A stretch of DNA of 64,000 nt. Source: Sorangium sp051521495. Lineage in GTDB: Bacteria; Myxococcota_A; Polyangia; Polyangiales; Polyangiaceae. Below, one piece after another: positions 43,411 through 51,855 of this stretch. Every line of letters starts with the position of its first letter. The first letter of the stretch is position 1. Under the pieces are notes generated by a model that made no database searches, had not been told where the DNA came from, and was given only the letters and a program-made list of their open reading frames with translations. A program made the translations under genes and the position numbers. The stretch covers positions 2,604,001-2,668,000 of the forward strand of contig NZ_CP150355.1 in assembly GCF_051521495.1 (NCBI RefSeq). Direction: 5' to 3'.

Positions 43411-44400
43411 ATGGATGATTTGACCCAATTCAATGGTTTCGTGGTCGCGGTCGACGATAACCCCGCCAACCTCGACACGCTCCTCGAAGCATTGTCGGGC
43501 GAGCATCTGGACCTCGCCGTCGCCACGGATGGCAACATGGCGATGAGCTTGATCGAGCGCGAGCAGCCGGATCTCGTTCTCCTCGACGTCATGTTGCCAG
43601 ATATCGACGGGTTCGGGGTGTGCAGGCGCCTGAAGGCCAACCCGCAGACCGCCGACACCCAGATAGTCTTCATGACCGCCTTGAACAATCGGGAGCACCG
43701 GCTGCAAGGGTTGAAGGCGGGCGCCGTGGATTACATATCCAAGCCGTTCGATACCGAGGAGCTCCTTGCGCGGATACGCCCGCACATCGCCGTCCGGCGG
43801 ATGACGCGAGCGTTGCAGGAAAAGAACGCGAGGCTGGAGTCGGAGGTTCGGCAGCGCGTCGCCGTCGAGGCCGCGCGCGAGGCGCTCCTCCTCGAGCTCA
43901 TGAGCCGTACCGACGAGCTGCGCGAGGCCAAGGAGGGGCTCGAGCGCGAGCTCATCGAGAAGGGGCACGCGAACGCGGAGAGGACCGCGCTGCACGAGCA
44001 GATCATCGCCGCCCAGCGCAGCCGGCTCCTCGAGCTCTCCACGCCGCTCATTCCGATCACGGATCGCATCCTGGTCATGCCGCTCATCGGTACGATGGAC
44101 AGCGACCGAGCTCAGCAGGCCGTCCATGCGATGCTCCACGGCGCCAGCAGCCGAGGCGCCGAGTTCGTCATTATCGACATCACGGGCCTCAAACGTGTGG
44201 ACGAGAGCGTCGCCACCATGGTCCTCGTCGCGGCGAGAGGCCTTCGGCTCCTGGGGACGCGCACGGTGATCACCGGGATCGGCTCGGAGGTGGCCCGAAC
44301 GCTCGTGCATCTCAACACATCCCTGCAGGGCATCGTCACGAAGGGCACGCTCCAGGACGGCATCGCCGTCGCGCTGCAGGCCTCCCGTCATCGAGGGTAG
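43411..44400 (+). CDS. Receiver-coiled-coil-STAS protein (RsbR-like)
   Basis: A 329-residue response regulator with a non-DNA-binding output. The receiver (about 8-125) has the acidic pocket VVAVDDNP, phospho-acceptor LVLLDVMLPDIDGFG, T in FMTALNN and K in YISKPFD. A long coiled coil follows (130-210, RALQEKNARLESEVRQ onward), then a STAS domain (215-325, ILVMPLIGTMDSDRAQQ, EFVIIDITGLKRVDES, TLVHL-N) of the RsbR/RsbS type, in which a Ser/Thr after the DITG strand can be phosphorylated. It likely controls a partner-switching or stressosome-type pathway downstream of the divergent hybrid kinase (inference from the shared control region). Confidence 0.93.
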   Translation: MDDLTQFNGFVVAVDDNPANLDTLLEALSGEHLDLAVATDGNMAMSLIEREQPDLVLLDVMLPDIDGFGVCRRLKANPQTADTQIVFMTALNNREHRLQGLKAGAVDYISKPFDTEELLARIRPHIAVRRMTRALQEKNARLESEVRQRVAVEAAREALLLELMSRTDELREAKEGLERELIEKGHANAERTALHEQIIAAQRSRLLELSTPLIPITDRILVMPLIGTMDSDRAQQAVHAMLHGASSRGAEFVIIDITGLKRVDESVATMVLVAARGLRLLGTRTVITGIGSEVARTLVHLNTSLQGIVTKGTLQDGIAVALQASRHRG

Positions 44401-44549
44401 GGCTTCTGCGCCCTGGTCGGTGCGCTGCGCGGCCCGCGCCGTGATGGCCGCGGCCCTCGCCCGGGAGGTTCTGATTGCGATTGCCCGGCGCGCCCGGGTA
44501 CGCTCTTCTTCGATCCAGAGAGCGGAGACTCTCCCGCGAGCGCGCCGCG

Positions 44550-45071
44550 ATGAAGCCCTTGTACCAAGCTCGTGCACCAGAGGTCGTGACGGAGCCCGAG
44601 CAGGTGGACCAGCTGCCGGCGCTGATCGAGCGGATCGCGGAGGAGACGCGGCGCGACGTCGAGGGCCGGCAGGTGGAGCTGCCGTCGGGGCGCGTCGTCG
44701 AGGTGCGATCGGCGGCAGGGGACGAGGAGCGGGTGACGATCCGGAGCGCTTCCGGGGAGATCGAGCTCGACGTGCGCCTCACCGCGCGCGGGCCGGTGCT
44801 GCGGATCCGGGCGGCGGAGCTCGAGCTCGAGTCGCCGGGCGCGGTGCGCGTGGACTGCGATCGTTTCCATGTGCGCGCCGAGCACGGGATCGTGCACGAG
44901 ACCGGCGGCGACCTCGCGCAGACCGTCGCCGGCGACGCGACGACGCGGGCGCGCGGCGAGCTGCGCGCCGAGGCCCGTCAGGTGAACCTCGAGGCCACCC
45001 GCGGCGACGTGCAGATCGCGGCGAACGATGACGTGCAGCTGCTCGGCGAGCGGATCAAGCTGAACTGCTGA
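44550..45071 (+). CDS. DUF3540-like type VI secretion accessory protein
   Basis: A 173-residue soluble protein. The N-terminal half (YQARAPEVVTEPEQVDQLPA) leads into a beta-helix-like C-terminal half with regular strands: ELPSGRVVEVRSAAGDEERV, LRIRAAELELESPGAVRVDC, TRARGELRAEARQVNLEATR and GDVQIAANDDVQLLGERIKL. The pattern resembles DUF3540 and the spike-stem of VgrG. DUF3540 genes usually sit with DUF2169 and PAAR-like genes in type VI secretion effector islands, as here. ATG 44550 is the first start with consistent sequence; its spacing to a ribosome site is poor. It ends convergent to the first DUF2169 gene across an 18-bp tandem repeat. Confidence 0.7.
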   Translation: MKPLYQARAPEVVTEPEQVDQLPALIERIAEETRRDVEGRQVELPSGRVVEVRSAAGDEERVTIRSASGEIELDVRLTARGPVLRIRAAELELESPGAVRVDCDRFHVRAEHGIVHETGGDLAQTVAGDATTRARGELRAEARQVNLEATRGDVQIAANDDVQLLGERIKLNC

Positions 45072-45090
45072 GCGCCGCGGGCGGCGTGCT

Positions 45091-45180
45091 GCGTACGGAC
45101 GGCGCGCTGTGTACGTGCGGCGTGGTGCGTACGGACGGCGCGCTGCGTACGGACGGCGCGCTGCGTACGGACGGCGCGCT
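45091..45180. repeat. 18-bp tandem repeat, five units
   Basis: Units of GCGTACGGACGGCGCGCT at 45091-45108, 45127-45144, 45145-45162 and 45163-45180, with a diverged unit at 45109-45126 and a more degenerate one just before (45073-45090). The array fills the gap between two convergent genes (stops at 45071 and 45209) and lies outside both coding regions. Confidence 0.9.
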
Positions 45181-45208
45181 GCGGGGGACTCGCGGGGTCG
45201 ACCGCGCG

Positions 45209-47041
45209 TCAGAGGGCCGAGAGCGCGCGGTCGACCTGCTCCGCCAGCGCGGCTCGCGCGGCGACGCGCCGCTGCCACACGCGCTTCAGCCGCAGGCCTA
45301 GCGGCGCGTCGAGCCCCTGCTCCGCGATCTCGAGCGCGAGCGTGCCCCGCCGCTCGGCCCTGACGAGGCGGGCGTACTGCTCGGTCCCGAACCGGTCCGG
45401 GTGGCGCCGCTCCCAGGCGCTCACGTACGCGTCGTCGAAGCGCTCGCGCAGCGCGCGGTCCCCGTGCTTCAGCGCGCGCCCGAGCTCGTCACGCCAGCGC
45501 CGCTCTGCCTTTCGCCAGGTGGCCTCGTCGAGGTCGTGCGCGGAGAGCACCTCGCCGCGCGTCGAGCCCCGCTCGGTGAGCTCCGAGCAGACGGCGGCGT
45601 ACCGCTCGAGCGTGACCGGCTCTTCCGGGCGCGCCGCGCTCGGCGCCGGAGGCTCCTTCAGCGGGGCCGGCGGTGGTGGCGCCGGCGCGGGCGCCAGGGG
45701 GCGCAGCGCGACGCCCGCGGGGGCGGGGGGCTGCGATGGGGCTCCGTCGACGTCGAGCGCGGAGAGCCGCGCTCCCGCCGGTGGGCCCGGCGTCGCGGCC
45801 GCGGGCGGGGTGATGGGCAAGGTGCCCGACCCCGGCGCGCTGCCGGGCCCGTCGAGCGCCAGCGTGCCGCCCGCGGCCCCCTCCCGCGGGCGCGGCTCGC
45901 CGGGGCGCGACGGCGCGGCCACCGCGGGGCGCTGGCGCTCTTCGGGTCCGGCAGCGCGCCGCGGCGGGACCGCTGGCGCGCTCCCGATGCCCACGCCGGC
46001 GACGGCCATCAGGCGCTCCCGCTGCGCCGGGTCGCGCAGCTCGACGTGGGCGCGCCAGGTGAACGTGCAGAGCAGCCGATCCGCGTCGACGTGGAGGCCG
46101 TCGGCGTGGAACACGAGCCGCGCCGGGGCGTCGGGATCGGCGTCGTCGAGGCCGTACACCGCGCCGGCGACGCGCGCGTCCGGCAGCGCGCTCTCGATGC
46201 GCGGGCGATCCGGGTGGAAGCCCTCGAGCACGACGATCGCGCCCGGTTGCAGCGCGGTGACCCACTGGTCGCGCGGGGCGCACTGGAAGTACGACCAGTC
46301 GAAGGCGCCTGGCACCTCCATCACCTCGGCGTCGAGCTTGGCGCGGGCGCCGGCCGGGAGGCGGCGGTTGCGCGACGGCCACGTCGCCGCGAGCGGACCG
46401 AAGCCGGCCGGCCTTTGCGGGTCGAGGGGATCGAGCACGTTCGGCAGCTCGCCGTCGCGCTCGCTGCACCCCAGGGGGTTCTCGGGCACGCCGACGCCGC
46501 CGAAGGCGCGCTCGTACACGATCGGCATCCGCACGAACGGCTCCGGCGCCGCCCCGGCGCCCTTGCGGCGGCCGACGACGCGCACCGTCTTGTCGAGGCC
46601 CGGCGCCTCGCGCTGGACGAGCGCGAACCGCGCGCTCATCTCGGCCACGGGGCGGCCGCCCGGCGCGGCGGCGTGTCCGAGGGCGCTCACGTCCACGTAC
46701 TGGCGGTACGGCACCCGGTCGCTCGCCGCGGTCACGTGGGTCATCGGACCGCGGCGGTCATGGACATCCTTCGTCTGGAACGGCGCCGCCACCTCCGCCG
46801 GCCGCATCGGCGACGCGTCGATCGAGAAGCTGGCCTTCACGACGACCGTCAGCCGGAGCTTGCCCTCATGGCGCCAGGGGACCGTATCCACGGTCGCCTG
46901 CGCCGCCGTGGCCGATGCCGCCGGCGTGAGCGACGCGCACGCGACGCCGCCCGCGCTGGTCGGCAAGAACGGCAAGGCGCGCGCCGCGAGCTGCGCGGCC
47001 TGCGCGTCGTCGACCGGGAGTGTGCCCTTCGGCTCGCTCAT
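45209..47041 (-). CDS. DUF2169 type VI secretion adaptor with extended C-terminus
   Basis: A protein of 610 residues from the Met codon at 47041 (in-frame alternatives at 47128 and 47143 extend it by up to 34). The DUF2169 core (about 45-370) shows GKLRLTVVVKASFSID, QTKDVHDRR, FVRMPIVYERAFGGVGVPEN-PLG, DWSYFQCAPRDQWV and FTWRAHVELRD, in family order. DUF2169 proteins are adaptors that load effectors on the type VI spike. A Pro/Ala-rich linker (about 385-495) leads to a helical C-terminal domain (RYAAVCSELTERGSTRGEVL, WRKAERRWRDELGRALKHGD, W-E-R-R-HPDRFG) that looks like a separate, repeated-helix module not usual for DUF2169. It lies divergent from the other island genes. Confidence 0.85.
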   Translation of the reverse strand: MSEPKGTLPVDDAQAAQLAARALPFLPTSAGGVACASLTPAASATAAQATVDTVPWRHEGKLRLTVVVKASFSIDASPMRPAEVAAPFQTKDVHDRRGPMTHVTAASDRVPYRQYVDVSALGHAAAPGGRPVAEMSARFALVQREAPGLDKTVRVVGRRKGAGAAPEPFVRMPIVYERAFGGVGVPENPLGCSERDGELPNVLDPLDPQRPAGFGPLAATWPSRNRRLPAGARAKLDAEVMEVPGAFDWSYFQCAPRDQWVTALQPGAIVVLEGFHPDRPRIESALPDARVAGAVYGLDDADPDAPARLVFHADGLHVDADRLLCTFTWRAHVELRDPAQRERLMAVAGVGIGSAPAVPPRRAAGPEERQRPAVAAPSRPGEPRPREGAAGGTLALDGPGSAPGSGTLPITPPAAATPGPPAGARLSALDVDGAPSQPPAPAGVALRPLAPAPAPPPPAPLKEPPAPSAARPEEPVTLERYAAVCSELTERGSTRGEVLSAHDLDEATWRKAERRWRDELGRALKHGDRALRERFDDAYVSAWERRHPDRFGTEQYARLVRAERRGTLALEIAEQGLDAPLGLRLKRVWQRRVAARAALAEQVDRALSAL

Positions 47042-47335
47042 GTCCCCGTCGTGCACGGTCGCAACCACGCGTCCCTGGGTCAAGGGATCATCCAGCGAGC
47101 GCGGGCGATCACAGGCCACAACGTACATTGGAGTCTGCCGCACAGGACGAGCGCTCGTGCGTCAGCTCATCAGGTCTTCGCATCCGTCAGGCGACTGCCG
47201 TCGTCGGTGTGTGGCGGTGCGCAGCTCGCTCCGGAACCTGGCCGCCGAGCTCGGCCAGGGGCGCGCGCCGGCGCGGGGAATCGAAACCAAACAAATACCG
47301 AGTGGCCGCCGGCGCGCGCCAGGTACCATGACCGC

Positions 47336-47554
47336 ATGCCGAGGCTCACCGACCCCTTTCACGTGCTGCCGGAGGCGCAGCGCCACGAGCTCATGCGCGA
47401 CACGGTGATGGCGATCTTCGGCCCCGCGGTGGGTCAGGCATTCTGGGATCAGATGGAGCCGCTGCTCACCGACACACGGCGCCAGCCAGGAGACGCGGAG
47501 GAGCCGGAGAAGAACTTCTGGCGGGGCCGGTGGCGCATCTACGAGGCAGAGTGA
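47336..47554 (+). CDS. Small hypothetical protein in the T6SS island
   Basis: A 72-residue soluble protein, mostly helical with Trp-rich ends: PFHVLPEAQRHELMRDTVMA, FWDQMEPLLTDTRR, NFWRGRWRIYEAE. ATG 47336 is the only good start. It ends 16 bp before the GTG of a DUF2169 gene, so it is likely cotranscribed with it. It may be a small chaperone or immunity-type partner, but no family is recognised. The 294 bases between it and the divergent DUF2169 gene show no further gene. Confidence 0.6.
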   Translation: MPRLTDPFHVLPEAQRHELMRDTVMAIFGPAVGQAFWDQMEPLLTDTRRQPGDAEEPEKNFWRGRWRIYEAE

Positions 47555-47570
47555 GCGGGGAGCAGCGGCC

Positions 47571-48815
47571 GTGAGCAACGACCCGACGCCGCCCGCCGCG
47601 CGCGCGCCTGCGCACAGACCGCGCGGACCGCGCCGCAAGACCGAGCTGCTCCTGCAGGGCGAGCCTGACGGGAGGCGGTGGATCGCCTGGATCTCGAAGC
47701 GCACCTACCGGATCCACAACGGGCGCTGCGAGCTCGACGCCCCCGGGCGGCAGGAGGTCCTGCACGACGACGAGATCCCGTACAGCGAGGCGCGCAAGCC
47801 GCCGCGGGTGTCCCCGCCGATCGCCGTCGACGACATGCTCCCTTTCCGGCGCGCGACCGATGTCGTCATCCAGGCCTTCGCCCACGCCTACAAGCCCGAC
47901 ACCCGCACGCTCACCGCGAGCGCCCGGTTCGGCAAGCACCATCGCGAGATCGTGGTCCATGGCGACCGCGTGGGCGAGATCGACAGGGCGGGCCGGCCGC
48001 GCTTCTCCGAGCCGGCGCCGATCGAGGTGGTCCCGATCCGCTACGACTACGCCTACGGCGGCGTCGATCTGACGGCGCTCGGCCGGAACGGCGACGTCCT
48101 CGGGCAGCTCGTCCAGGAGGCCCGGCGGGGCGTCGACCGGCTCGCGGACACGGTGTACCACTACCCGAGAAATCCCTGTGGTTACGGATATTTGATGGAA
48201 CTCGACGCCGAGAGCTTCGCGGGGCGGCCGATCCCCAACCTCGAGTTCCCGTTCGACCCGCTGACGCCCCAGCGCCTCGCCGTGGGCAAGCCGTACCGGT
48301 GGATCCATGCGCCGCTGCCGGCAGGCTGGGATTATCAGTCCATGGCCTGGTTCCCCCGGCTCGCTTACCTGGGACTCGCCCCAACTTGCCAGAGCGACGG
48401 CAAGCTCCCCGCCGAGAGCGAGCGTGGCTGGGCCGCCCGGGATGTCCTCTCGATACCGCCGCTCTATCAGGACCCCGGCGGCCCGCTCCGGCTGGAGTAC
48501 GCGCAGATCGCGTCGCCCGGGATGAGCGTCTCCGACCTCGCGCCGGACGCGTACTTCGAGCTGCACAACGTGCATCCGAACCGGCAAGTCTACTCCTTCC
48601 ACCTGCCCGGCGAGGTGCCCCGGGTGATGCTGGAGCTCGCGCCCGGCCGGGCGCTCATCGAGGCGGAGTCCCACCTCTGCTCGGTGGTCGTGCGGCCGGT
48701 CCCGGGCGAGGTCGTGGTGGTCTGGAGCGCCCGGGCCCCCGTGGCCCTGGGTCTCACCGAGGAGCAGATGATGAACCTGCGGCGCGAGGTGCGCTGGACC
48801 TCGGCGGCTCGATGA
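47571..48815 (+). CDS. DUF2169 type VI secretion adaptor
   Basis: A 414-residue cytosolic protein. Starting GTG 47571, it has the DUF2169 hallmarks: RRWIAWISKRTYRIHNGRCE, a DDEIPYSEARKPPR segment, FRRATDVVIQAFAHAYKPD, VPIRYDYAYGGVD, YHYPRNPCGYGYLME, DVLSIPPLYQDPGG and FHLPGEVPRVMLELAPG with VVVRPVPGEVVVVWSARA. It is the typical adaptor that binds an effector for delivery by a VgrG-PAAR spike. It is followed within 40 bases by the putative PAAR-like/effector gene, so that protein is its probable cargo. It is distinct from the DUF2169 gene at 45209-47041, which has a different start and an extra C-terminal domain. Confidence 0.9.
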   Translation: MSNDPTPPAARAPAHRPRGPRRKTELLLQGEPDGRRWIAWISKRTYRIHNGRCELDAPGRQEVLHDDEIPYSEARKPPRVSPPIAVDDMLPFRRATDVVIQAFAHAYKPDTRTLTASARFGKHHREIVVHGDRVGEIDRAGRPRFSEPAPIEVVPIRYDYAYGGVDLTALGRNGDVLGQLVQEARRGVDRLADTVYHYPRNPCGYGYLMELDAESFAGRPIPNLEFPFDPLTPQRLAVGKPYRWIHAPLPAGWDYQSMAWFPRLAYLGLAPTCQSDGKLPAESERGWAARDVLSIPPLYQDPGGPLRLEYAQIASPGMSVSDLAPDAYFELHNVHPNRQVYSFHLPGEVPRVMLELAPGRALIEAESHLCSVVVRPVPGEVVVVWSARAPVALGLTEEQMMNLRREVRWTSAAR

Positions 48816-48851
48816 ACTCGATGCGATGAACTCGATGAAGGAGCGCTGACG

Positions 48852-50330
48852 ATGTCGTACGGCTGCCTGACCGTCACGCGGTGGAACGTGTTCCTCGGCC
48901 TCTCGTGGCACGAAGCCCTGTTCTGGTGGCCGATGCCGCCGCCCGGGGTCTATGTGCCCCAGAAGTACTGGCCTCATCTCGACACGGGCCTTGTCAGCGG
49001 CACGCACCTCTTCTCGTTCTGGTCGGAGCAGAAGGGGAACGAGATACAGCTCGACGGCGTGCACTGGATGGGGCGGGGGAGCGACGCGAGCCTCGTCGTC
49101 CCGCACGTGGACGTGGTCCAGGGGTGGAATCCGCTCCTGCCCTGGACCATCCTGTTCGGGAGCTCCATCTCGGTCTGGGGGACGAGCGGGGTCGCGATCG
49201 GCTGCGACAACCCGATCTTCGGCGAGACGACGTGCGATCTCGCGTGCTCGCCGTTCAAGACGGTGCCTTTCTCGCTCCACCTCTCGTGCAACAGCCCGGT
49301 CAGCCTGCCGCTCGACTTCACCATCGTCTGGGGCACCGCCAAGGCCGGCTTCACCTGGACCGACTTCGTGGCCTGCCTCGTCGACATCGCGATCGAGATC
49401 GCGATGGACATCCTGATGAAGTTCGGCGGCCAGATCGCGGGCAAGCTGTGGAAGGGCGCGAAGGCCGCGGGGAAGGGGCTGGTGAAGGGCGCGAAGATGG
49501 CCGCCGCCAAGAGCGCGGATCTCGCGCAGCCGTTCATCAAGCGGGCCGGCAAGGCCCTTGCGCGGGAGAGCGCCGAGGAGACGCTCGCGAAGATCCTGAA
49601 GGAGTCCGCCGAGGAGGCGGCCGACGACGTCGCGTCGAAGGTGGGCAAGCAGGCGGCGGAGAGCTTCTCGGACTCGCTCAGCCGGCTGCGATCGCAGAGC
49701 GACGAGCTGCTCGAGGAGCTCGCGGAGGCCGCGGACGGCAGCGTGTGGAAGTCGTTCAAGCAGGGCGCCGCGGAGCTCGGCGAGAGCGCCGCCGATCGCA
49801 TGAAGAAGCTCGGGAAGAGCCTTGGCGCCGCGGCGAAGTCGGCGAAGGACACGATCATCGCCGTGAAGACGTGGAAGAAGGTGACCGAGGAGAACCTCCT
49901 GAAGTCGCGCAAGGTGAGCAGCATCCTCAAGTACACGGCCCTGGCGAACGGGTTCAAAACCTCGAAGAAGGTCGGCGGGAAGGTCTACAGCTCCATCGAC
50001 GCGCAGTACCACGACATCGGGGATCTCGACGCGGGCTCGGACGGGTACAGCTTCGGGCCGTTCGCGCTCGGGAGCAGGAGCGGCGTCTATGACGACCTCG
50101 GGGACCCCGTGGGGTCGACGGACGACGATGACGATGATGACGAGACCAGCAAGACCGCGGTCGGCGATCGGTTCGCCTGGAGGGGCGACGCGAGCGCGAG
50201 CGTGAGCGCGAAGGCGCGCGTGAGCCAGCGCTTCTCGTGGTCCGACCGGAGCGAGGAGAGCGGCGGGAGCGCGGGTGTGGACGACCGCTTTGCCTGGATC
50301 GCGAGCGACGCCGCCACGTCCGGCGCCTAG
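48852..50330 (+). CDS. Putative T6SS PAAR-like protein or effector with amphipathic helical body and RFxW repeats
   Basis: A 492-residue protein just after a DUF2169 adaptor. The N-terminal 170 residues are hydrophobic, Trp/Gly-rich and beta-like; ILFGSSISVWGTSGVAIGCD recalls PAAR-type 'GS..V.igG..aA..gD'. Residues about 175-370 form long amphipathic Ala/Lys helices (GKLWKGAKAAGKGLVKGAKM, AEETLAKILKESAEEAADDV), as in pore-forming or membrane-inserting effectors. The tail has a run of seven Asp, then three short repeats VGDRFAW, VSQRFSW and VDDRFAW. ATG 48852 follows GGAGCGCTGACG. No catalytic motif seen. Effector role is inferred from position and composition. Confidence 0.6.
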   Translation: MSYGCLTVTRWNVFLGLSWHEALFWWPMPPPGVYVPQKYWPHLDTGLVSGTHLFSFWSEQKGNEIQLDGVHWMGRGSDASLVVPHVDVVQGWNPLLPWTILFGSSISVWGTSGVAIGCDNPIFGETTCDLACSPFKTVPFSLHLSCNSPVSLPLDFTIVWGTAKAGFTWTDFVACLVDIAIEIAMDILMKFGGQIAGKLWKGAKAAGKGLVKGAKMAAAKSADLAQPFIKRAGKALARESAEETLAKILKESAEEAADDVASKVGKQAAESFSDSLSRLRSQSDELLEELAEAADGSVWKSFKQGAAELGESAADRMKKLGKSLGAAAKSAKDTIIAVKTWKKVTEENLLKSRKVSSILKYTALANGFKTSKKVGGKVYSSIDAQYHDIGDLDAGSDGYSFGPFALGSRSGVYDDLGDPVGSTDDDDDDDETSKTAVGDRFAWRGDASASVSAKARVSQRFSWSDRSEESGGSAGVDDRFAWIASDAATSGA

Positions 50331-50456
50331 CTCCACCCATCAAGAGCCCGGCCAGGGATGCCGAGCAACGCGCCGTGCCGGTGTGACAAAAGCGAGAGGG
50401 CCCAGGTTACCACCTCAGCCCTCGATCGGCGCGGCGGGACCGCGCGGGGCCGGCGC

Positions 50457-50708
50457 TTACTCGCGCCGCTCGAACGCGAGCTTGACGCCCAGGCCCACCA
50501 GAACCGCGCCGCTCGACGTGTACACCCCCGCGAGCGCTCTGGGGCGCGCGCGCAGCCAGTCCGACAGGACGCCGGCGGAATACCCTACCGGACCCTTCAC
50601 GATGAAGGTGAGGAGCGCGAATGCCGTGCCGAGCCCGATGATGAGCAACGTCGGGTGCTGGGCGTCGCTCGGGACGAACTGAGCGAACGCTTGTTGATGA
50701 TTCTCGGC
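50457..50708 (-). pseudogene. LysE/RhtB-type exporter, C-terminal remnant
   Basis: The minus strand ends with LIIGLGTAFALLTFIVKGPV, GYSAGVLSDWLRARPRALAG and VYTSSGAVLVGLGVKLAFER-R, the last two membrane helices of a LysE-family amino-acid or threonine exporter. FAQFVPSDAQHPTLL precedes it, but the first half of the protein (start, helices 1-3) is absent. It could not work as a transporter. The following 50709-50877 shows no supported gene. Confidence 0.65.
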
Positions 50709-50877
50709 TTCCCAAGGTAGCGGTCGGCGTACGCTAGCTCGTCATGGGCCTCGACCGCATCTCCTGCTTCGTGGGCGAGCGGCTGCTCGTCGGCGAGCTC
50801 GTCCCCGCCCTCCTCGGCGCAGAACCCGCGCGCGGATTGTCGAGGAGACCTCGCGCTCTTAGGGGAGCCCGCAGCGG

Positions 50878-51491
50878 ATGAGCCCCATCAGCGTGTACCA
50901 CTGCCAGCGATGCGGCGCGCCGCTGGAGGCCCCGCCTGGCAGCCGCGCCATCGTGTGTCGTTACTGCGGAACATCCAACGAGCTGCAACGCCCCGGCCCG
51001 TCCGGGGCCGCGCCTCGCCCCGCTACGGCGTCGAGCCGCACGCTCGCAACGAGCGTCATCGCCATCGCCATCGCCGTCGCCGTCGCCGCGGGCGTCGCCA
51101 TGTTCGTCCCGCGGGGCGTCCGCGTCCCCGGAGCTCTCCGCGGCCCGCTCGAGCTTGAGTGGTCGAATGAGCACAAATTCGTCGTCAAGTCCGACGAAGC
51201 GCTCTACGGCGACGTCGCCATCTTCGAGGGCAGCTACCAGATCACCTTCCACGGCTTCCCAGAAGGCACCAAGTGGAAGGTCGCGGAGAAGAGCGGGCGC
51301 ATCGAGAGCGATATCTATGACATCATCAAGCCAGGCGGACCGGGGTCGTCGTTCAGAAGAAGGTTTTTCCACCGGATGAAGAGTGCCCGATGTTCAGGCT
51401 TTCGATGGGCGGCGATCGCGAGCGAGAGCAAGACAGCTACGCGCCGACGCGGGATATCGAAGCATGGCTGAGCTCTTTGGTTCATCGTTAG
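50878..51491 (+). pseudogene. Zinc-ribbon membrane protein with a one-base frameshift
   Basis: The N-terminus is a zinc ribbon, YHCQRCGAPLEAPPGS...IVCRYCGTSNEL (CxxC-x17-CxxC, residues 8-33). It is followed by one membrane helix (about 56-80) and a soluble beta domain (EHKFVVKSDEALYGDVAIFE, GSYQITFHGFPEG). After residue 155 the frame degrades to Arg/Ser-rich sequence ending at 51471. Re-reading one base back at the G-run 51342-51345 gives VVQKKVFPPDEECPMFRLSM, then DSYAPTRDIEAWLSSLVHR and a stop at 51489-51491, which looks like genuine protein. A one-base loss in the G-run (or a sequencing error) explains this. Function unknown. Confidence 0.7.
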
Positions 51492-51568
51492 CGGACCGAA
51501 GCGCTGCGCCCATGAAATCGCCGCGCGCGGGGGCCTCCTCCAGCACGACGTAGTGGCTGCGCCCCACC

Positions 51569-51622
51569 GTGACATGTCACGCCGTCACCGTGACATGTCA
51601 CGCCGCCCCCGTGACATGTCAC
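51569..51622. promoter_or_regulatory. Enhancer-like array: three GTGACATGTCAC palindromes, 21-bp period
   Basis: Perfect 12-bp palindromes at 51569-51580, 51590-51601 and 51611-51622, exactly 21 bp apart (two helical turns, same face). They lie about 122 bp upstream of a consensus sigma-54 promoter (51744). This spacing and tandem dyad arrangement is that of upstream activating sequences for sigma-54 activator proteins. The same layout, with four sites, stands before the second protease gene. Confidence 0.8.
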
Positions 51623-51743
51623 GGGGGCGGGGCGCGCCGCTCAACCCTCCGCACCGGCACCTCGAGGGCTTGCTGCTGCGCCATTTGCAGGACCCGGAGA
51701 GGCGAATGGACCCCTTCGTGGCCGAGGTCGCGCGCCACATGCA

Positions 51744-51758
51744 TGGCACGCTGTTTGC
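51744..51758 (+). promoter_or_regulatory. Sigma-54 (-24/-12) promoter of astacin gene 1
   Basis: TGGCACGCTGTTTGC is an exact match to the RpoN consensus TGGCACG-N4-TTGC, with GG and GC elements correctly spaced. The predicted transcription start is near 51770, giving a leader of about 86 nt before ATG 51856. The element is conserved in the duplicate although the four spacer bases differ. Confidence 0.8.
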
Positions 51759-51855
51759 CTTGCCACCATGGCATGGCGTGACACTTCGCGTCGTGGGGTA
51801 TTCGCCTTGTTCGCTGAAGTGATTCCTTACTGCGGTCACAGGGAGAGGCTTGACT

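Noticed and set aside
50744..50881. 45-residue frame ending in ATGA overlap with the zinc-ribbon gene
   Set aside because: The overlap is attractive, but the peptide becomes Arg-rich, has no recognisable feature and lacks a ribosome site; too weak to call.
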